A stretch of DNA of 64,000 nucleotides. It comes from an uncultured Oceanisphaera sp. GTDB lineage: Bacteria; Pseudomonadota; Gammaproteobacteria; Enterobacterales; Aeromonadaceae. Positions 59,560-64,000 of this stretch are shown in pieces (within the stretch, counting starts at the first letter, position 1; every line of letters begins with the position of its first letter). A program made the position numbers and the translations under genes. A model generated the notes under the pieces. The model was given only the letters and a program-made list of their open reading frames with translations, ran no database searches and was not told the DNA's origin. The stretch lies in NCBI RefSeq assembly GCF_947495715.1, contig NZ_CANLZU010000003.1, forward strand, positions 1-64,000, in the 5' to 3' direction.

Positions 59560-59670
59560 AAGAGGTAACAGAGACAGGCTCCCACGACCGTGAAATACCA
59601 AGGCCGGAAAATGCTCCTGCCGTTCCGGCATTCCCTCCCTCCCTGGCGGTCAGATGGCATTTCCGATCCC
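59560..59670 (+). repeat. Two-hairpin element, copy 8 (degenerate)
   Basis: The left half, AGAGGTAACAGAGACAGGCT then CCGTGAAAT, resembles copy 6 closely. The right half ends in ATGGCATTTCCG, also as in copy 6, but the centre is replaced by an unrelated GC-rich stretch. The inner hairpins are lost, so this looks like a decayed or invaded copy. Confidence 0.55.
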
Positions 59671-59686
59671 GAATCCCAGAAACACC

Positions 59687-59720
59687 AAAGCCAGCCCTGG
59701 CGGCTGGCTTTCTGTGTCCT
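59687..59720 (+). terminator. Probable terminator of the fdhD-YdeP transcript
   Basis: AAAGCCAGCC (59687-59696) and GGCTGGCTTT (59702-59711) form a 10-base-pair stem with a five-base loop. It is followed by CTGTGTCCT, which has few T bases, so efficiency is uncertain. It lies about 320 bases after the stop codon. Confidence 0.6.
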
Positions 59721-59972
59721 GCTTGGGCTTGTGGCCCTGGCTCCCGGCCTTTCACTCGCATCGAGTGTGGCCTTTGTGGTGCTTACCGGTGTGGTATCCC
59801 GGTTTGCGACAGGGGCCGAGGGTATCGGTCTGTCTGTTTCCAGAAGGTGAAACCATCTTATCGCCTAATCCGGGGCGAGTGGTTGCGAATGAAAGGTCAA
59901 ATTCAATTCTTTAAGCAATAACTCACCCCGTGTACTCTATATGGAGAGCAGTTATTTCATCAGGTGAACATT

Positions 59973-60458
59973 TTGAGCAACCCACTACAACTGGATCGTA
60001 CCGACAGACGGATTCTGGAACTGATGCAGCGCCACGGCCGTATCAGCAACCTGGAGCTGGCCGAGCGTATCGGGCTGTCGCCCTCGCCCTGCTCGCGCCG
60101 GGTCAAGGCACTGGAAGAAGCCGGCCTTATCGCCGATCACGTCACCCTGCTTAACGCCAACAAGCTGGGCCTGAGCCTGCTGGCCTACATTCATATCTCG
60201 CTGGACCGGCACACCCCGGAACGATTCGAAAGCTTCGATGCGGCCATCAACGGCTTTTCCGAGGTGCTGGAATGCGATCTGATCACCGGCACCGAGGCCG
60301 ATTATCAACTCAAGGTGATAGTGCGCGACATGGAACACTACCAGCAGTTTCTGCTGGGCAAACTGACCCGGCTGGATGGCGTGACCGGGGTACGATCCAG
60401 CTTCGTACTGCGCCGAATCAAGCACGAAACCGCCCTGCCGCTGGAGCATCTGGGGTAA
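59973..60458 (+). CDS. Lrp/AsnC-family regulator
   Basis: This 161-residue regulator has the N-terminal helix-turn-helix LDRTDRRILELMQRHGRISNLELAERIGLSPSPCSRRVKALE and a C-terminal RAM domain for ligand binding and assembly. The start is probably TTG at 59973, since AGGTGA lies at the right distance before it; the in-frame GTG at 59964 overlaps that ribosome-binding site. It stands alone between the YdeP gene and a convergent LysR gene. The target genes and amino-acid ligand are unknown. Confidence 0.9.
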   Translation: MSNPLQLDRTDRRILELMQRHGRISNLELAERIGLSPSPCSRRVKALEEAGLIADHVTLLNANKLGLSLLAYIHISLDRHTPERFESFDAAINGFSEVLECDLITGTEADYQLKVIVRDMEHYQQFLLGKLTRLDGVTGVRSSFVLRRIKHETALPLEHLG

Positions 60459-60494
60459 ATAAGAGCGGTCTGAAATCTGCCCCAAGCCGAATAG

Positions 60495-61436
60495 TCAGCT
60501 CGCCGATACATTCTTCAGCCGCAGCAGGCCATCGGCACGTTCCACCAGCAACGCCAGTTCCTGCTTCAGCAGCTGGCTGAATTCCTCGGTCGCCCGGGAG
60601 CGCGCCCGGTGGGCCGGATACAACAGATGATAGGAAAACGACACCCAGGGCTCGAAGGGGCGAAATACCAAGTTGGCAGACGAAAAATGCAGCGCGGTAA
60701 TCGGGTCGACCAGCGCCACTCCCGAGCCGGCATCAACAAAGGAGCAGGCCACGTGCGACAGCTGGGTATCGAACACCAGCTGTCGGCTGACCCTGGCCTG
60801 TTCAAACGCTTCGTCCACCTTGTAACGCACGCTCTGCTCCGGCCCCAGTGAAATAAACGGCTGATCCCGCAAATCTTCCGGCACTATGACCTGCTTTTCT
60901 GCCAGCGGGTGACTCGCCGGCAAGGCACAGACCAGGGCCGCCTCCCCCAATACCTCCACCGCCAGCGCCGGATCGGCCACATTGATGGCGCCGATACCGA
61001 CATCAAAATGCTGGGTCGCAATCCAGTCGGCCACCTGCTGGGAGCTGCGCACCTGCAGCGTCAGATTCACCCCCTGGTGACGCTGGCTGAACTGCTGCAT
61101 GACCCGGGGCAGAAAACCCAGCGCAATGGCCGGCATGGCCGCCACCTTGAGGCTGCCACGCTGAAAGTCGCGCAGCTCTTCCGCCATGTTCGCCAGCCGG
61201 TCGATACCGATGAAAGAGCGTTCCACCTCTTCAAACAGCAACAAGGCTTCGGGCGTCGGCGCCAGCCGTTTGTGATGACGCTCGAACAGCTTGATCTTTA
61301 CCGCCGCCTCGAAGTCGTTGAGCAGCCGGCTCACCGCCGGCTGCGAAATATAGAGCAGCTCCGCCGCTCCCGTGGTGGTGCCGGCGATCATTACCGCCCG
61401 AAAGGCTTCTACCTGTCGATAACTTAACTTGGCCAT
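60495..61436 (-). CDS. LysR-family regulator of the TRAP operon
   Basis: This 313-residue regulator has the N-terminal helix-turn-helix (SYRQVEAFRAVMIAGTTTGAAELL, SQPAVSRLLNDFE) and an effector domain from about residue 92. Segments resemble the OccR/NocR-like group. It is divergent from the TRAP transporter, with a perfect T-N11-A palindrome in between, so it probably controls that uptake system in response to its substrate. Confidence 0.9.
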   Translation of the reverse strand: MAKLSYRQVEAFRAVMIAGTTTGAAELLYISQPAVSRLLNDFEAAVKIKLFERHHKRLAPTPEALLLFEEVERSFIGIDRLANMAEELRDFQRGSLKVAAMPAIALGFLPRVMQQFSQRHQGVNLTLQVRSSQQVADWIATQHFDVGIGAINVADPALAVEVLGEAALVCALPASHPLAEKQVIVPEDLRDQPFISLGPEQSVRYKVDEAFEQARVSRQLVFDTQLSHVACSFVDAGSGVALVDPITALHFSSANLVFRPFEPWVSFSYHLLYPAHRARSRATEEFSQLLKQELALLVERADGLLRLKNVSAS

Positions 61437-61469
61437 GGTCTGTTCCCTGAATACTGCCCTGCCAACAAG

Positions 61470-61484
61470 ATAACATTATGTTAT
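61470..61484. promoter_or_regulatory. LysR operator candidate before the TRAP operon
   Basis: ATAACATTATGTTAT is a perfect 7-base inverted repeat around one centre base and contains T-N11-A. It lies 34 bases before the LysR start and 115 bases before the TRAP small permease, a standard arrangement for LysR control and self-repression. Confidence 0.55.
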
Positions 61485-61598
61485 ACAAAGGCCACTTAAA
61501 ACGATTTGTTGTTATCATTTTGTGAATGCAAAATGAACAACAGGTAGACAAGGTGGCAAGCACCGATTTCTGCAGGTGAACCGCACAAGGACAAGAAT

Positions 61599-62156
61599 AT
61601 GGAAACGGTATTCAAGTACACACTGACGCTGCTGATCACCACGGTGGCCGGTTTTCAGGCCGTACAGGTGATTTCGCGCTACGTGTTTGAAACACCCATG
61701 ATGGGGCTGGAAGAAATGGCGCTGATCCCCACCATGTGGCTCTACATACTGGGGGCGGTCAACGCTTCTCGCGAAGACACCCAGATTCGCGCCAATGTGC
61801 TGGACGTCTTTCTCAAGACCGACAGAGCCCGTCACTGGCTGGCGGTGTTCTCCGAAACCATCAGCCTTGCCATCTCTGGCTGGCTGACCTGGTGGGCCTG
61901 GGACTACTTCAAGTATGCCAATCGGGTCTGGAAAGAAAGCCCGACCCTCTACATTCCCACCATCATCTACGAAGCCGCGCTGTTTCTGGGCCTGATGGTG
62001 ATGACCCTCTATGTAGGCTGGCACCTGCTGAAACACCTGCGCACCCTGCTGGCGGGCGGTGAGGCCCACCGGGTCGACACCATTCCCGAACCGGCCGAGG
62101 TGACCGAGTTCAAGCTGCTCACGGAAGAACAGAAAGGAGAGAAGTTCCATGGTTGA
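61599..62156 (+). CDS. TRAP transporter small permease (DctQ type)
   Basis: This 185-residue protein has four hydrophobic segments typical of DctQ, the small membrane subunit of a TRAP transporter, with the conserved ETPMMGLEEMALIPTMW region near residue 28. It pairs with DctM for Na+-driven uptake of organic acids. Its end overlaps dctM by 8 bases. The substrate is not clear from sequence. Confidence 0.92.
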   Translation: METVFKYTLTLLITTVAGFQAVQVISRYVFETPMMGLEEMALIPTMWLYILGAVNASREDTQIRANVLDVFLKTDRARHWLAVFSETISLAISGWLTWWAWDYFKYANRVWKESPTLYIPTIIYEAALFLGLMVMTLYVGWHLLKHLRTLLAGGEAHRVDTIPEPAEVTEFKLLTEEQKGEKFHG

Positions 62157-63447
62157 AATTGCGATTCTGGCCTTTGCCGTGCTGGTGATTTTGCTCACCA
62201 TCGGCGTGCCGCTGCCCTATTGCTTCGGCGCAGGTCTGATGGTGATGAGCCTGGTGGGAGACGCCACCATGAAAGGCACCATGCTGTGGGGCTTTAACCA
62301 ACTGGCCACCCCGGTGCTGCTGGCGGTCCCCCTGTTCGTGTTTGCCGGTACCCTGATGAGTGTCAGCGGCATCGCCGGCAGTCTGCTCAAGTTCGTCAAC
62401 CTGTTCGTCGGCCGCATTCGTGGCGGTCTGGGCGTGGTGGCGTCGGTCAGTTGCGCCATTATCGGCGCCATTTCCGGCAGTGGCCTCACCGGCATCGCCG
62501 CCATCGGACCGCTGCTGATCCCGGAGATGGAGCGTCAGGGCTATCCCCGCGCCTACGCCACCGCACTGATTGCCAACTCGTCCATTCTGGGCCTGCTTAT
62601 CCCGCCCAGCGTCACCATGATCGTCTACGGCTGGGTTACCGAAACCTCGATTCTGGCCAGCTTTCTCGCCACCCTGGGGCCGGGCCTGCTGATCATGTTC
62701 AACTTCGCCCTGGTCAACCTGTTCATGGCGCGCAAGTTCCCGCTGGTACTGGACGATCCCAAGCCGTTCAACGAAGCCATTCGCGAAGGCGCCGCCCGCA
62801 CCGTACACGCCCTGCCGGCGCTGCTGATGCCGGTAATCATACTGGGCGGTATCTACGGCGGCATCATGACCCCCACCGAGGCGGCGGCCATCGCCGTTAT
62901 CTATGCCATTCCGGTCGGCTTCATGATCTACAAGGGGCTGACCTGGCGCAGCTTTATCGAGTCCGGCAAGGAGTCCGCCACCGCGGTTGGCGCCATCCTG
63001 ATCATGGTGCTGTTCAGCCTGATGCTCAGCCAGATCTACGTGATGGAAGACATTCCCCAGGCGCTGGTAGATGCCATCTTCGACATCACCACCGACAAGG
63101 TGCTGCTGCTGATCATGGTCAACCTGTTCCTGTTCCTGATTGGCATGGTGGTCAACGACGTCACCGCCATCATACTCACGGCGCCCCTGCTGCTGCCGCT
63201 GATGTCTGCTCTGGGTGTCACCCCCATCCAGTTTGCCGCCATCATGGGCGTCAACACCGCCATGGGGGGCGTGACCCCGCCCTATGCCAGCATCCTTTAC
63301 ATGGGTGCGCGCATTGGCAAGGTGCCCTTCACCCAATTGATCAAGCCCGCCATGATACTGCTGCTGTTCGGCTACCTGCCGGTAGTGGTGCTGGTCTCGG
63401 TATGGCCGGATCTGTCTGAATATATACCAGCCCTGTTTGGCTACTGA
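62149..63447 (+). CDS. TRAP transporter large permease (DctM type)
   Basis: This 432-residue protein forms the transport channel, with about 12 hydrophobic segments. DctM family segments are visible, such as the GSGLTGIAAIGPLLIPEM loop, the LLIPPSVTMIVYG region and the NTAMGGVTPPYAS hairpin near the C-terminus. It is cotranslated with the small permease and is followed 17 bases later by the binding-protein gene. Confidence 0.95.
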   Translation: MVEIAILAFAVLVILLTIGVPLPYCFGAGLMVMSLVGDATMKGTMLWGFNQLATPVLLAVPLFVFAGTLMSVSGIAGSLLKFVNLFVGRIRGGLGVVASVSCAIIGAISGSGLTGIAAIGPLLIPEMERQGYPRAYATALIANSSILGLLIPPSVTMIVYGWVTETSILASFLATLGPGLLIMFNFALVNLFMARKFPLVLDDPKPFNEAIREGAARTVHALPALLMPVIILGGIYGGIMTPTEAAAIAVIYAIPVGFMIYKGLTWRSFIESGKESATAVGAILIMVLFSLMLSQIYVMEDIPQALVDAIFDITTDKVLLLIMVNLFLFLIGMVVNDVTAIILTAPLLLPLMSALGVTPIQFAAIMGVNTAMGGVTPPYASILYMGARIGKVPFTQLIKPAMILLLFGYLPVVVLVSVWPDLSEYIPALFGY

Positions 63448-63464
63448 TCCTCAAGGAGAACACC

Positions 63465-64000
63465 ATGAAAAAACGGATTGAATACACCACCCTGGCCAAG
63501 AGCCTGCTGTTGTCGCTGACCCTGGCCGGCACCGTCGCCGAGGCGGCCACCCTGAAAATTTCCCACGTGCGGCCCCAGGGTACCGCCATCGACCAGGACG
63601 TGCGTCAGCTGTCCGACGAGCTGAAGGCCGCCACCGATGGCGATCTCAAGCTCAAGGTCTATCCGGCCAACGCCCTCGGCGACTATACGGTGGTACAGGA
63701 GCGGGTCAGTCTGGGCGCCATCGATATGGCGGTGCAGCCGCCTTCTGCCGGCGCCGACAAGCGCTTTCAGGTCATCTACATGCCTTACATGGTGAAAAAC
63801 TGGACCGATGCCCGCGAGGCCTACACTCCGGGTTCACCGCTGCGCAACACCATCAACGAGCTGTATCAGGCGCAGGACATCAAGGTACTGGCCGCCTGGC
63901 CGGTGTACTTCGGCGGCATCGCCCTCAACCGGGACGTGGAACAGGTCGCCGATCCGAGCCATGACAAGGGCGTGAAGCTGCGGGTGCCGCCGATGAAGTC
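63465..64000 (+). CDS. TRAP transporter binding protein (DctP type), partial
   Basis: The gene begins at the ATG at 63465 (AAGGAG upstream) and runs off the window after about 178 codons. The product starts MKKRIEYTTLAKSLLLS with a signal peptide ending near AEA (residue 27). The DctP N-terminal lobe follows, with LKISHVRPQGTAIDQD and the SLGAIDMAVQ segment. It is the periplasmic receptor for the DctQM pair. The Arg that contacts the substrate carboxylate lies at or just past the window edge, in KLRVPPMK. Confidence 0.93.
   Translation, partial: MKKRIEYTTLAKSLLLSLTLAGTVAEAATLKISHVRPQGTAIDQDVRQLSDELKAATDGDLKLKVYPANALGDYTVVQERVSLGAIDMAVQPPSAGADKRFQVIYMPYMVKNWTDAREAYTPGSPLRNTINELYQAQDIKVLAAWPVYFGGIALNRDVEQVADPSHDKGVKLRVPPMK

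Larger units (their letters stand above)
59368..59972. other. YdeP-Lrp spacer with two repeat elements and a terminator
   Basis: This 605-base spacer holds element copy 7 (59406-59500), degraded copy 8 (59560-59670) and a terminator-like hairpin at 59687-59711. From 59712 to about 59960 I see nothing that I can name. A hydrophobic 86-residue frame at 59590-59850 crosses the repeat and the terminator and is not credible as a gene. Confidence 0.65.

Noticed and set aside
59590-59850. Small hydrophobic protein of 86 residues between the YdeP and Lrp genes
   Set aside because: It runs through degraded repeat copy 8 and a terminator-like hairpin, has no ribosome-binding site and no recognisable family.
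62119-63336. Long open frame (405 codons) on minus, opposite dctM
   Set aside because: It is rich in His, Gln, Asp and Gly in the pattern expected from the antisense of a GC-rich membrane-protein gene, has no family resemblance, and the plus strand encodes a clear DctM.

Overview
The window is mostly conserved chromosomal sequence from a gammaproteobacterium. The S10-spc-alpha ribosomal gene order, a MetJ repressor next to metBL, an argH(A) fusion of the kind known from Moritella, Vibrio and relatives, a clade I nos cluster and a ProVWX osmoprotectant importer together suggest a marine or halotolerant denitrifier, perhaps near Aeromonadales (Oceanimonas/Zobellella-like). That placement is inference from gene content. 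No rRNA, tRNA, CRISPR array, prophage or insertion sequence was seen.

Layout. 1-7.6 kb, minus strand: nosRZDFYL for nitrous oxide reduction, with an FNR/DNR-type box before nosR. 7.8-21.5 kb, minus strand: rplQ back to rpsJ, i.e. the alpha, spc and S10 operons with secY and rpoA, including recognisable S10, spc and alpha leader or promoter regions. 21.7-29.4 kb: arginine biosynthesis, argCBFG and argH(A) on minus and divergent argE on plus, with ARG-box-like sites between argC and argE. 29.7-33.1 kb: ppc and ybaK. 33.3-38.4 kb: an envelope cluster of imelysin, di-heme DUF1111 protein, second imelysin and DUF1513 protein, with a Fur-box-like site in front. 38.4-43 kb: a small GlsB/YeaQ membrane protein, a Nudix hydrolase and proVWX. 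43-47.2 kb: metBL divergent from metJ. 47.4-52.1 kb: cysQ, nudE, hslR, hslO, pckA. 52.6-64 kb: a PAS-GGDEF-EAL protein, a LysR regulator divergent from fdhD plus a YdeP-type molybdoenzyme, an Lrp-type regulator, and a LysR regulator divergent from a TRAP transporter whose binding protein runs off the window.

The most unusual signal is not a gene. From 29.4 kb onward the intergenic spaces carry a family of about 100-base elements, with six clear copies and two divergent ones. Each is closed by a long outer stem and holds two inner hairpins. Stem sequences differ between copies but pairing is kept by matched changes, while the hairpin loops keep A-N-G-G-A. In several copies the second hairpin comes close to the SELEX consensus for CsrA/RsmA binding. 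The family is absent from the ribosomal, nos and arg operons. Whether it acts as RNA (CsrA/Rsm sites) or is a REP/BIME-like mobile palindrome cannot be decided from this window.
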